Shown here piece after piece: positions 33,677 through 42,311 of a stretch of DNA of 64,000 nt (its first letter is position 1; each line of letters begins with the position of its first letter). Where the stretch lies: assembly GCA_017860615.1 (NCBI GenBank), contig JAGDMU010000004.1:62001-126000 (forward strand). Direction: 5' to 3'. The position numbers were made by a program, and so were the translations under genes. A model generated the notes under the pieces. The model made no database searches and was not told the DNA's origin. It saw nothing but the letters and a program-made list of their open reading frames with translations. The stretch comes from Pseudomonadota bacterium (lineage in GTDB: Bacteria; Campylobacterota; Campylobacteria; Campylobacterales; Sulfurospirillaceae).

Positions 33677-35797
33677 TTATGAATTGATCACACTGTTTAT
33701 TTCAATGCGATTTCGTCCTTTTTGTTTGGCACAATACATCGCCTTATCGGCTTCACTAAAGATGTGCTCTTTGTGCTGTTTATCATACCCAAAAAGTGCT
33801 ACACCAATACTGGCAGTACACTCATGGGTTATTACTTTTTCATTCTCTTCTTCATCCAATAAAAGAACATAAGGAGCTCTCACATGAAAGAGTATTTTAG
33901 AAGCTACCTTCATCGCTTCAGCTTTAGCACTCTCTTCGTCTTTGCTTAAATCACCAAGTGCGACAATAAACTCATCGCCACCAAAACGCGCCACAATATC
34001 ACTTTGGCGCACACACGCATTCAATCGCGCGGCGACATCTGTAAGCAATAAATCGCCTGCTTTGTGCCCAAAAGCATCATTGAGTGGCTTAAAATTATCC
34101 AGATCAATGACTAAAAGTGCACCCCAATGATGATGACGTTTTGCTTGCGCCAAGAAAAAAGTAAACTGTTCATCAAACATTCTTCGATTGGGCAGTCTTG
34201 TTAATGGGTCATGAAACGCTAATTCTTTGATGAGCTCTTCTGTTTTTTTACGTTCCGTAATATCCGTAGAGATACCACATAACGCATAGATACTTCCATC
34301 TTCATTCATTAAAGGCATTTTCGTTGAAAGGTAGGTTGTTGAAATACCTGTCTGTTTATCGGTATTGGTCTCTTCAAGTGCCACTTTACGCCCGTATTCG
34401 ATGACTTCATTATCAACTTTACGGATATTTTTAGCGGTTTTTTCATCAAAAAATTCAGGATCTTCATGCCCTATAAGCTCATCGAGCGTTACACCGAAAA
34501 GATCGCATGTTTTTTTATTGGCGTAAAGATAACGATACTGGGCATCTTTGATATAGATATATGCTTCAACACTGTCTAAAATGGTATTGAGTTTAGCTTC
34601 ACTTTGTAAAAGCCCTTTGGTACGCTCTTGCACTATCTCTTCGAGTGCAATCTTATTGGAACGGACATACTCTATCATCGAGATGAACTGTTTAGAGAGA
34701 TCTTCAATTTCAGCTGTGCCAATGGGTCTTAGATCAATTTCATATTGTCCATGCTCAATTTTTTGCATCAACCTTTTGAGCTTACTAAGAGGATTGAGAA
34801 TGAGCGTATGCAGTTCTATACTCACTGCAAAGAGTGCCACTAAAAAAAGAATGCTCAGCATAGGAAGTATCGAAAAATCTTTAATAATCTCAAGCTCTTT
34901 CTCATCAATCAGCGTTAAACTAAACCAATCCACTTCTTGAAGGTAACTCATGCCAAGCAGTTGTTTTCTGCCATCATACTCTACCCAAAATGTACGAATT
35001 TCATGAGGGTGTTCACTCAAATATTTGATGGTTTCACTAATGGCATCACGATCTTTTTGGTGCAAAAATAACGCATTAATTTTTTTATGGCTTCCATCCG
35101 CTTTTTGAAGATTTTCATAAGTGTTGAGTTGTATGTCACGCTCAAGCTGAATGTCTAAATGGCGGTTAATAAAAAAATTTCTCACCCCTTCTTGCTCAAT
35201 ACCCACAGACTCTCGCACAAAGCGTGTAAAATCCATTCCTGTACCCACGATACCCACAATCTGGTCATTAACCTTTATATCGTAGTTAAGCCATACATAC
35301 GTATTGCCCAAAAATTCATCGGTGTCAACATTGATCTGATACGCTTTGTTATCAGAAAGAACCGCATAAAACCAAGAGTCATTGCTTCTTGAAGCAGAGA
35401 GTTTGTACTGCAGTTCTTTACCTGCATAACTGTTTTTCGCATCGTTAAAATAGTAATTCTCGCTCTTCACAAATGCGGCAAAGTAACTTTTACTCTGGAA
35501 CTTTTGTCGATACGACTCTAAAACAGCTAGCCCTTTTTGACGGTTTACTTCATTGGTGTCATCCAGTGCCATAGCCAGCAAAGCAGGCTCTTTAATCATC
35601 TCTTGAATAATTTCAACTTCATGAAGCAACGGAAGCAGTGTTCGATTTTTATCGAAAATGATCTGCTTTTTGATAAATCGCTCTGCCCATTTTTCATTGA
35701 TTTTAGAAAATAAAATCTCTGAATAAGACCAAACACACAAAGAGAAAAAGATAAAAAGTGCAAACATAAAGGTAAACAGTTTCCCTTTGAGACGCAT
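33677..35797 (-). CDS. Periplasmic-sensor PAS-GGDEF diguanylate cyclase
   Basis: 706 residues: membrane helix at about 8-27, a periplasmic sensor of about 290 residues (CACHE-like, e.g. GIVGTGMDFTRFVRES), a second helix (LPMLSILFLVALFAVSIEL), HAMP, PAS (ILDSVEAYIYIKDAQYRYLYAN) and a GGDEF domain with intact ARFGGDEF and an upstream RQSD I-site. It should make cyclic di-GMP in response to an external small ligand. Confidence 0.88.
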   Translation of the reverse strand: MRLKGKLFTFMFALFIFFSLCVWSYSEILFSKINEKWAERFIKKQIIFDKNRTLLPLLHEVEIIQEMIKEPALLAMALDDTNEVNRQKGLAVLESYRQKFQSKSYFAAFVKSENYYFNDAKNSYAGKELQYKLSASRSNDSWFYAVLSDNKAYQINVDTDEFLGNTYVWLNYDIKVNDQIVGIVGTGMDFTRFVRESVGIEQEGVRNFFINRHLDIQLERDIQLNTYENLQKADGSHKKINALFLHQKDRDAISETIKYLSEHPHEIRTFWVEYDGRKQLLGMSYLQEVDWFSLTLIDEKELEIIKDFSILPMLSILFLVALFAVSIELHTLILNPLSKLKRLMQKIEHGQYEIDLRPIGTAEIEDLSKQFISMIEYVRSNKIALEEIVQERTKGLLQSEAKLNTILDSVEAYIYIKDAQYRYLYANKKTCDLFGVTLDELIGHEDPEFFDEKTAKNIRKVDNEVIEYGRKVALEETNTDKQTGISTTYLSTKMPLMNEDGSIYALCGISTDITERKKTEELIKELAFHDPLTRLPNRRMFDEQFTFFLAQAKRHHHWGALLVIDLDNFKPLNDAFGHKAGDLLLTDVAARLNACVRQSDIVARFGGDEFIVALGDLSKDEESAKAEAMKVASKILFHVRAPYVLLLDEEENEKVITHECTASIGVALFGYDKQHKEHIFSEADKAMYCAKQKGRNRIEINSVINS

Positions 35798-35899
35798 TCG
35801 GACTTCCTTATATTCCTTATTTTTTAGATTATAACAATTTTTGGTAACAAATAAAAATGAATTGATGGTTTTAATTTAATCATGTAAGTATCATTGCTC

Positions 35900-35905
35900 T
35901 ATAAT
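35900..35905 (+). promoter_or_regulatory. -10 box before rarD
   Basis: TATAAT in the sequence CTCTATAATAACAC, 28 bp before the ATG at 35934. Confidence 0.45.
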
Positions 35906-35933
35906 AACACCACTCTTTTACAAGTTGGAATCT

Positions 35934-36830
35934 ATGAACAATCTCTCACAAGAAGCACAAGGCTACATTTACGCTGTTTTAGCGTTTGTTTTTTGGGGCT
36001 TAGTGCCAATTTATTTTAAACTGATCTCCACTGTTTCAGCCACAGAGATTCTAGCACACCGCATCATCTGGTCGGTGGTATTACTCTTTGGTATGATGTT
36101 TTTGAGTCGCCAATTTGGAGCTTTTAGACTACTAATCAAAGATATTCACAAAATCAAATACCTTGTTCTCTCTGCCTTTTTAGTCTCACTCAACTGGCTT
36201 GTTTTCATCTGGGCAGTGGGTCACAATATGATTGCAGAATCAAGCCTAGGCTACTACATCAACCCACTTGTTAATTTTGCATTAGGCATCCTCTTTTTTA
36301 AAGACCGCCCCTCTTTTTGGCAAAAAATTGCTATTGCTTTAGCGTTTATCGCTATTTTTTATCAAGTCATTACACTAGGCTCTGTGCCCATTGTTTCACT
36401 ACTTTTAGCCTTTAGTTTTGCCTTTTACGGACTGATTCGCAAGCAGATCAATCTGCCTTCTATGACAGGACTTTACATCGAAACACTCATACTCTTTCCT
36501 GTGGCACTGCTCTATTTTGGCTACCTTGTGAGCACCAACCATAACGCCTTTGTCTTTCCACCCAATGCTATCTCATGGCTTTTAATTTTAGCGGGTGTGA
36601 TTACCGTTATACCACTGCTCTGGTTTAATGCCGCAGCGACACGGATTTCACTTGTACATTTGGGCTTTTTTCAATACATCGGTCCAACGGTTTCCTTTTT
36701 GTTAGCTATTTTTGTTTATGATGAAGTTTTAGTTCCAGAAAAACTGACCAGTTTTGTGTTGATTTGGATTGCGCTTGCCATTTTTAGCATTGATGGGTAC
36801 TTTAAAAAAAGAGCTTCAAAAGAGGGTTAA
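35934..36830 (+). CDS. rarD: RarD/EamA-family transporter
   Basis: 298 residues from ATG 35934; the track start is a TTG. Ten predicted helices in two EamA halves, with RarD-like features (YAVLAFVFWGLVPIYFKLIS, ESSLGYYINPLVNFALGILFF, VHLGFFQYIGPTVSFLLAIFVY). It is a drug/metabolite transporter; RarD itself was named for chloramphenicol sensitivity, and the substrate is unsettled. It directly precedes a response regulator gene (ATG follows the stop without a gap). Confidence 0.85.
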   Translation: MNNLSQEAQGYIYAVLAFVFWGLVPIYFKLISTVSATEILAHRIIWSVVLLFGMMFLSRQFGAFRLLIKDIHKIKYLVLSAFLVSLNWLVFIWAVGHNMIAESSLGYYINPLVNFALGILFFKDRPSFWQKIAIALAFIAIFYQVITLGSVPIVSLLLAFSFAFYGLIRKQINLPSMTGLYIETLILFPVALLYFGYLVSTNHNAFVFPPNAISWLLILAGVITVIPLLWFNAAATRISLVHLGFFQYIGPTVSFLLAIFVYDEVLVPEKLTSFVLIWIALAIFSIDGYFKKRASKEG

Positions 36831-37505
36831 ATGAAAATTTTAGTCGTTGAAGATGATGTTAAAATCGCCTCGTTTCTCAAAAAGGGACTGGAAGAGGAGT
36901 ATTTTTGTGTCGATATCTGCGACAATGGTGAAGATGCGCTCTACCTAGCAGAAGTGAACGCTTATGACATCATCATCTTAGATATTATGCTTAAAGGCGC
37001 TCATGGCGATCATGTTTGTGAGAAACTTCGTGAAAAAAAACTGGCTACTCCCATCATTATGCTCAGTGCCAAAAGTACCATCAGCGACAAAGTAAGCCTG
37101 CTCAACCTCGGAGCCGATGACTACCTTACCAAACCCTTTAGTTTTGATGAACTCCTTGCGCGCATTCATGTGCAACTGCGCAAAAGCAATGCTAAAGAGT
37201 CTCTATTAAAAGTAGCTGACTTGGAGCTAAACCCTCTTACCAAAAGTGTCAGTCGAGCAGGTGAGTTGATAGTGCTTACCGCTAAAGAGTATGTGCTCTT
37301 AGAGTACCTGATGCGCCATAAAGGAGCTATCATCGAAGAGAGAACCTTGGAAGAACAGCTTTTTAGCAGCGAGCAAAACATCAACAGCAATATTGTCAAT
37401 GTTTATATGTACCGTTTACGCAGCAAAATCGATAAAAATTTCGAGTTAAAACTCATCAAAACACACCGCAATTTAGGATATGCTATCAATGAAAACGTTC
37501 TTTAA
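36831..37505 (+). CDS. OmpR-family response regulator (PmrA-like context)
   Basis: 224 residues: receiver with EDDVKIASFL, phospho-acceptor in IIILDIMLKGAHG and lysine in DDYLTKPFSFDE; winged helix with TAKEYVLLEYLMRH and NVYMYRLRSKID. It overlaps the kinase gene by 17 bp. The pair is followed by a phosphoethanolamine transferase, suggesting control of lipid A modification as in PmrAB systems; that role is inference from order. Confidence 0.88.
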   Translation: MKILVVEDDVKIASFLKKGLEEEYFCVDICDNGEDALYLAEVNAYDIIILDIMLKGAHGDHVCEKLREKKLATPIIMLSAKSTISDKVSLLNLGADDYLTKPFSFDELLARIHVQLRKSNAKESLLKVADLELNPLTKSVSRAGELIVLTAKEYVLLEYLMRHKGAIIEERTLEEQLFSSEQNINSNIVNVYMYRLRSKIDKNFELKLIKTHRNLGYAINENVL

Positions 37506-38886
37506 AAGCCTTAGATTTCGCCTCTTAACAGCCCTTGGTCTCATTTTGTTTGCCCTTTTTTACAGCTTTGGTTATATTGTGATTCATACCTTGCAAAACT
37601 CCTACAAAGAGAGTCTTGAAGCCTCGTTATTTACCGTTTTAAAAGACATCAAACACGATTTTTCAGAAGACCCCGAAAAAGAGTTATCGCTCAATGAGAC
37701 GAAAGAGGAGTTTGAAATCCCTCTTCTTTTGACACAAGTTGTTGCATACGATAGCATGTCCAATACACCGCATATCCTTACGCGATCTAATGATCTTAAA
37801 GAGCAGAGCCTTAACATTGAGCCTACTATCATCCAGAAAATCTTTGAGCATCCCAATGACATCGTCTTTTCAATAGCACAAGACCCCAATAATCCCAAGC
37901 GTAAAATCTATATGGGTACGATGTTCTTAGCGCAAAAAGAATACCAAATGCTCTTTTTGCAATGTGCTATACCCTACGATAAACATACCCCTCAGGTTCA
38001 AGATATGAGCGAGATACTTTGGATAGGACTTTTCATTTTACTCTTTATCGTTCTTGGCTTAGCCTATGTACTTATCGCTCAATCGCTCTCCAACGTCCAA
38101 CATATCACCAATATAGCGAAGGCTATGCGTGGAGAGACGGAGTATTCACGTATTCCAAAATCACATATCGCTTATGAAATTGATGATCTCATCGAAACGT
38201 TCAATACCCTTTTACGTGAGCTTCAACACGCTTACGCACAAGTGAAACAGTTTGGGCAAAATGCTTCGCATGAACTCAAAACACCCCTTACTATCATCAA
38301 AGGGGAAGTGGAAGTAGGACTACGCAAAGAGCGTACTCCCAAAGAGTACGAGCAAATTTTGGAAAAAGTTGGCAGAGAAGTTGGCACCTTGCATGAAGTC
38401 ATCGAGAAGATTCTCTTTTTATCCAGTAGTACCAAAAATGATCTGAAAAAACATTTTCATGAACTCTATTTGGACGAAGTCCTTTTGGAGGCTATCGAAG
38501 AAAAACGCTCTTTTGCAGAGCAAAAAAGTATTAAACTCACAATTGAAACCCTAGAGGCACAAAATCTTAGAGGAAATGCCACCCTCTTAAAAATAGCCAT
38601 AGCTAACCTCATCGACAATGCCATCAAGTATTCACCCGCTGCTTCAACCATTCATATAGTGCTTAGGTCGCATGAACTTTCCATTCGTGATGAAGGTATG
38701 GGCATGAGTGCAGAAGAGATGGAGCATATTTTTGAGCAATTTTACCGAAGTTCACGAAGCAAAGAGAGCACAAAAGGCAGTGGTTTGGGACTTGCTATTG
38801 TAAAAAATATTCTTGATTTGCATGATCTCACCATTGAGGTGCAAAGTACTGAGGGAAAAGGAACACGCGTTAGCATCGCCTTTTAA
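37489..38886 (+). CDS. Membrane sensor histidine kinase (PmrB-like context)
   Basis: 465 residues from ATG 37489. Two membrane helices (LLTALGLILFALFYSFGYIVI; ILWIGLFILLFIVLGLAYVL) bracket a periplasmic domain of about 130 residues. HAMP follows, then H-box (FGQNASHELKTPLTIIKGEVE), N-box (ANLIDNAIKYSP), G1 (IRDEGMGMS) and G2 (GSGLGLAIVKN). It is a standard HisKA kinase paired with the regulator just upstream. Confidence 0.9.
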   Translation: MKTFFKSLRFRLLTALGLILFALFYSFGYIVIHTLQNSYKESLEASLFTVLKDIKHDFSEDPEKELSLNETKEEFEIPLLLTQVVAYDSMSNTPHILTRSNDLKEQSLNIEPTIIQKIFEHPNDIVFSIAQDPNNPKRKIYMGTMFLAQKEYQMLFLQCAIPYDKHTPQVQDMSEILWIGLFILLFIVLGLAYVLIAQSLSNVQHITNIAKAMRGETEYSRIPKSHIAYEIDDLIETFNTLLRELQHAYAQVKQFGQNASHELKTPLTIIKGEVEVGLRKERTPKEYEQILEKVGREVGTLHEVIEKILFLSSSTKNDLKKHFHELYLDEVLLEAIEEKRSFAEQKSIKLTIETLEAQNLRGNATLLKIAIANLIDNAIKYSPAASTIHIVLRSHELSIRDEGMGMSAEEMEHIFEQFYRSSRSKESTKGSGLGLAIVKNILDLHDLTIEVQSTEGKGTRVSIAF

Positions 38887-38918
38887 TTCATCTTCCATTC
38901 ATTCTCATTCTCTAAAAT

Positions 38919-38943
38919 CTCCTTATCTTTTTTAGATAAGGAG
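38919..38943 (+). promoter_or_regulatory. Hairpin hiding the ribosome-binding site of the phosphoethanolamine transferase gene
   Basis: CTCCTTATCT (38919-38928) and AGATAAGGAG (38934-38943) form a perfect 10-bp stem with a T5 loop. The second arm contains the AAGGAG Shine-Dalgarno that lies 6 bp before the ATG at 38950, so translation should be low unless the stem opens. Confidence 0.6.
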
Positions 38944-38949
38944 AGCCAT

Positions 38950-40512
38950 ATGCTCTTATCTCTTTTTTCATTTCAAAGCCAAAGAGCCATTTTCATGGTC
39001 GCTCTAGGAATTGCAACCTTATGCAACATCACGTTTTTCTCAAAACTGTTTCATTATGCTTTTAATGAACAGAACTATTTTTTAGCGTTTAGTGCGCCAT
39101 TGATCCTTACACTTATCTTGATTGCTCTTTTAAATATTCTCTTACTCTTCACCCATAAAACCCTTTTCAAATGGACTATTATTGTTTTGATTTTTACAGG
39201 AGCACTGAGCAGTTATTTTATGGACACATTTGGCACCATTATTGATGCCAATATGTACACCAATGCCATGCAAACCGACAGTGCTGAAGTGCTTGACCTC
39301 TTAACGCCTAAGCTTTTCCTCTATCTTGGCTGTGCAGCACTTATCGCTTTTTGGGTCTTGTTCAAGTCACCTATCTCTTTTTCAAGCTATACCAAAGAAT
39401 TCGCTCAAAAAGCTTTCGTTGCCATCGTCTCACTCATGCTTATTTCTGGGCTTTACATGAGCCTTAGCAAATCCTATAGCGCTTTTTTTAGGAACCATCA
39501 TGAGCTTAAGATGTACCTCAACCCAAGTTATCCTATCGCCTCTTTTGTGAAATTTATGTACACCAAGATTCAGCCAAAGCCTGAATTTAGAGCTATTGCT
39601 ATGGATGCTACGCGAGTGAGCAGTGAAAAGAAAAAATTGGTCGTGTTTATCTTGGGTGAGACAGCAAGAGCGCAAAATTTCTCCCTCTCGGGCTATGATG
39701 TGCCCACAAACCCGCTTTTATCAAAGCGCAACGACATCGTTTTTCTTAACAACTTCGCCTCATGCGGCACTGCAACGGCGATCTCAGTTCCTTGTATGTT
39801 TTCTAAATTTGGAAGAAATGACTGGTCGGAGGAGAAAGAGTCGTATGAAAATGTGGTTGATGTTTTAGCCAAAACAGGAGTGCGCATCATTTGGAGAGAC
39901 AACAACTCAGGTGGCGATAAAGCGCTTGCCAAGCGCATCAGCGATGTTGTGAAATACGGAGGAAAAGCATTTGATGATGTTCTCTTAAACGATTTTCAAG
40001 CCAACCTTGATAAAGCCTATGAAGACACCTTTGTGGTTTTACACCAAGAAGGAAGCCACGGACCGACCTACTTTAAGCGCTATCCTGACGCCTTTAAAAA
40101 ATTTGCTCCAACGTGCGACACCCAAGAGTTAGATAAATGCAGTCATGAGCAGATCGTCAACACCTATAACAACACCATTCTCTATACCGACTACATCATC
40201 AATGAGACCATCAACCTGCTCAAAGCCAATGAAGACAACTATGAGACAACCCTCATTTACATCTCTGACCATGGGGAGTCGCTGGGTGAAAACGGTGTGT
40301 ATCTGCATGGGCTTCCTTATATGATAGCCCCTGAGGCACAAAAACACGTCCCTGCTCTCTTCTACTTTAGCGATAAACAAAAGGCAACGCGTGAGCATTT
40401 AGCATTGAGAGCCAGTGAGCGTTTTTCACACGACAATCTCTTTCATACCCTCTTGGGGCGCTTCGCCATCACAACAGCAGAATACAAGCCAAACCTCGAC
40501 ATCCTGCGCTAA
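38950..40512 (+). CDS. eptA: Phosphoethanolamine transferase, EptA/PmrC type
   Basis: 520 residues: five N-terminal helices, then a periplasmic sulfatase-fold domain with the nucleophile motif FILGETARAQNFSLSGYD (Thr of ETAR), HQEGSHGPTYFKRYP and the metal-binding YISDHGESLGENGVYLHG. It transfers phosphoethanolamine to lipid A or other envelope targets, which lowers sensitivity to cationic peptides. It follows a two-component pair and its ribosome-binding site is in a hairpin. Confidence 0.9.
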   Translation: MLLSLFSFQSQRAIFMVALGIATLCNITFFSKLFHYAFNEQNYFLAFSAPLILTLILIALLNILLLFTHKTLFKWTIIVLIFTGALSSYFMDTFGTIIDANMYTNAMQTDSAEVLDLLTPKLFLYLGCAALIAFWVLFKSPISFSSYTKEFAQKAFVAIVSLMLISGLYMSLSKSYSAFFRNHHELKMYLNPSYPIASFVKFMYTKIQPKPEFRAIAMDATRVSSEKKKLVVFILGETARAQNFSLSGYDVPTNPLLSKRNDIVFLNNFASCGTATAISVPCMFSKFGRNDWSEEKESYENVVDVLAKTGVRIIWRDNNSGGDKALAKRISDVVKYGGKAFDDVLLNDFQANLDKAYEDTFVVLHQEGSHGPTYFKRYPDAFKKFAPTCDTQELDKCSHEQIVNTYNNTILYTDYIINETINLLKANEDNYETTLIYISDHGESLGENGVYLHGLPYMIAPEAQKHVPALFYFSDKQKATREHLALRASERFSHDNLFHTLLGRFAITTAEYKPNLDILR

Positions 40513-40519
40513 GGTTTGC

Positions 40520-40525
40520 TATACT
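40520..40525 (+). promoter_or_regulatory. Extended -10 box before the DNA glycosylase gene
   Basis: TATACT preceded by TGC (TTTGCTATACTAGG), 29 bp before the ATG at 40555, in the 42-bp gap after eptA. Confidence 0.4.
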
Positions 40526-40554
40526 AGGTTATCTTAAAAGCAAAGTGACACGTT

Positions 40555-41028
40555 ATGCTACACCCTTTTGAACCCGTCTATGATGCTAACTCAAACGTGC
40601 TTATTTTAGGCACGTTTCCCTCTGTCAAATCACGCGAGCAGAGCTTTTACTATGGGCATCCACAAAACCGTTTTTGGAAAGTCATCGCCGCACTCACCAA
40701 GAGCGAACTCCCCACAACCCTTGAAGCCAAAAAAGCGCTTCTTTTAACACATGGTATTGCGATTTGGGATGTCATTCACAGCTGTGATATCACAGGTTCA
40801 AGCGATAGCAGTATTAAAAATGTTGTGCCAATGGACTTTTCAACCATCTTAGCGCAAAGCCAAATTAAGCGCATCTTTGCCAATGGCGCAACAGCGGCAA
40901 AGCTCTATCAAACGTATTGTGAACACACTACAGGCATACCCATCATCAAACTTCCCTCCACGAGCCCCGCTAATGCAGCTTTTTCACTCGAAAAGCTCCT
41001 TACAACATGGAGCATTTTAAACCTCTAA
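40555..41028 (+). CDS. DNA-deoxyinosine glycosylase of the uracil-DNA glycosylase superfamily
   Basis: 157 residues with VLILGTFPSVKSREQSFYYG near the N-terminus, QNRFWKVIAAL, GIAIWDVIHSCDITGSSDSS, and a C-terminal LPSTSPANAAFS. These fit the family that removes hypoxanthine or xanthine from DNA. It acts in base-excision repair of deaminated adenine. It stands alone between eptA and an EAL gene. Confidence 0.85.
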   Translation: MLHPFEPVYDANSNVLILGTFPSVKSREQSFYYGHPQNRFWKVIAALTKSELPTTLEAKKALLLTHGIAIWDVIHSCDITGSSDSSIKNVVPMDFSTILAQSQIKRIFANGATAAKLYQTYCEHTTGIPIIKLPSTSPANAAFSLEKLLTTWSILNL

Positions 41029-41091
41029 AAAGCATTTTTTTAAAGAAAATCATTGCCTTTTTTTTAATCAACGGTAAAAATGTGTGCATGT

Positions 41092-41097
41092 TATAAT
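41092..41097 (+). promoter_or_regulatory. -10 box before the EAL gene
   Basis: TATAAT in GTTATAATAACTTT, 26 bp before the GTG start at 41124. Confidence 0.45.
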
Positions 41098-41123
41098 AAC
41101 TTTACACCAACTAAGGGAAAACT

Positions 41124-42311
41124 GTGGTTTCAAAACTTATCCAAGATAACAGCATCTGCATCTATTTTCAACCGATTGTCTCTATTCGCAGTGCCAAAGT
41201 CATTGGACTTGAAGCTTTGATGCGTGCCCATGATGAAAACCGTGAACCTCTTTCTCCCATCTTTGTTTTCGACCAAGCTAAAAAAGAGAATCTTTCGTTT
41301 GAGTTAGATAAATATGTCCGAACCAAAGCGCTAGAGAGTTTTAAACCGCTTCTTGAAGCCAACAAAGAGCTTCTGCTCTTCCTCAACTTTGAATCACACT
41401 TGCTCGATAGCAAGATCAGCTTTCATGACTTCGCTTTTGGGGCTCTTGCAAATGACCTAGGGATTCCTCCTTCACGCATTGTCATAGAGATCAAAGAGTA
41501 TCAGATCGAAGACAGTGATCGCCTCAAACAGTTTTGTGACTTTTACAAAGAACGTGGTTTTTTGATCGCTTTAGATGATTTCGGAGCTGGCAATGCCAAT
41601 TTTGACCGCATCTCCACCGTTCGTCCACACATCGTGAAAGTGGATCGCTCCATCGTATTTAATGTGCATCAAAACTTCATTCACAAAGAGATTTTAAAGT
41701 CCATTGCCAATATGTGCTTTAACATCGGCGCACTCGTTCTTGCCGAAGGTGTGGAAGAAGAAGAGGAAATACTTCGCTCTTTAAAACTCGACATTGACCT
41801 TTTTCAGGGATTTTGGTTTGCAAGACCCAGTGGAACCGTTTATGACAAAACCCTTTTAGATGACAAGATTGCCTATATTGGGGCAAAGCACACTCAAAAT
41901 GTCAAAGCCTCCATGCAACATAAAGAGCTTCTCATTGAAAGTGCAAAAGCCTATACGCACACGATTATTGAAGCCATTAAAACAACCCAAAAAACCGATC
42001 TGTTTGATTTTCTAAAAGAGTTTGACATCATCGAAGCCATCTACTGCATCGACGCCAACACAGGCATCCAAGAAGGAGATACCTTCATCAGCGCCGATAC
42101 CAACGAGTTTTTTCAACCTGCCCGCCATGGCGATAATCACGCGCTGAAAGAGTACTTTTACATCACCAAAGAGTCCAAACGTGGCAATTACCTCAGTCAA
42201 AAATACATCTCACGTGCCTCAGGGCGTATGTGTCGAACCTTTGCCCAAAAATTCGCTCTAGCAGGGCATGAAAAAATTTTGTGTCTGGATCTCAAAGTCC
42301 AAACACTTTAA
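41124..42311 (+). CDS. EAL-domain phosphodiesterase with C-terminal sensor-like domain
   Basis: 395 residues starting at GTG 41124 with AGGGA upstream. The EAL domain (about 1-245) has IGLEALMRAH, LFLNFES, VIEIKEY, ALDDFGAG, VKVDRSI, LAEGVEE and FQGFWFA, so it looks active. The remaining 150 residues form a second domain (KELLIESAKAYTHTIIEAI ... GDTFISADTNEFF) resembling the PAS/CACHE-like tail of YkuI-type proteins; I cannot assign it firmly. No membrane helix. It ends convergently with a kinase gene by sharing TTAA. Confidence 0.82.
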   Translation: MVSKLIQDNSICIYFQPIVSIRSAKVIGLEALMRAHDENREPLSPIFVFDQAKKENLSFELDKYVRTKALESFKPLLEANKELLLFLNFESHLLDSKISFHDFAFGALANDLGIPPSRIVIEIKEYQIEDSDRLKQFCDFYKERGFLIALDDFGAGNANFDRISTVRPHIVKVDRSIVFNVHQNFIHKEILKSIANMCFNIGALVLAEGVEEEEEILRSLKLDIDLFQGFWFARPSGTVYDKTLLDDKIAYIGAKHTQNVKASMQHKELLIESAKAYTHTIIEAIKTTQKTDLFDFLKEFDIIEAIYCIDANTGIQEGDTFISADTNEFFQPARHGDNHALKEYFYITKESKRGNYLSQKYISRASGRMCRTFAQKFALAGHEKILCLDLKVQTL

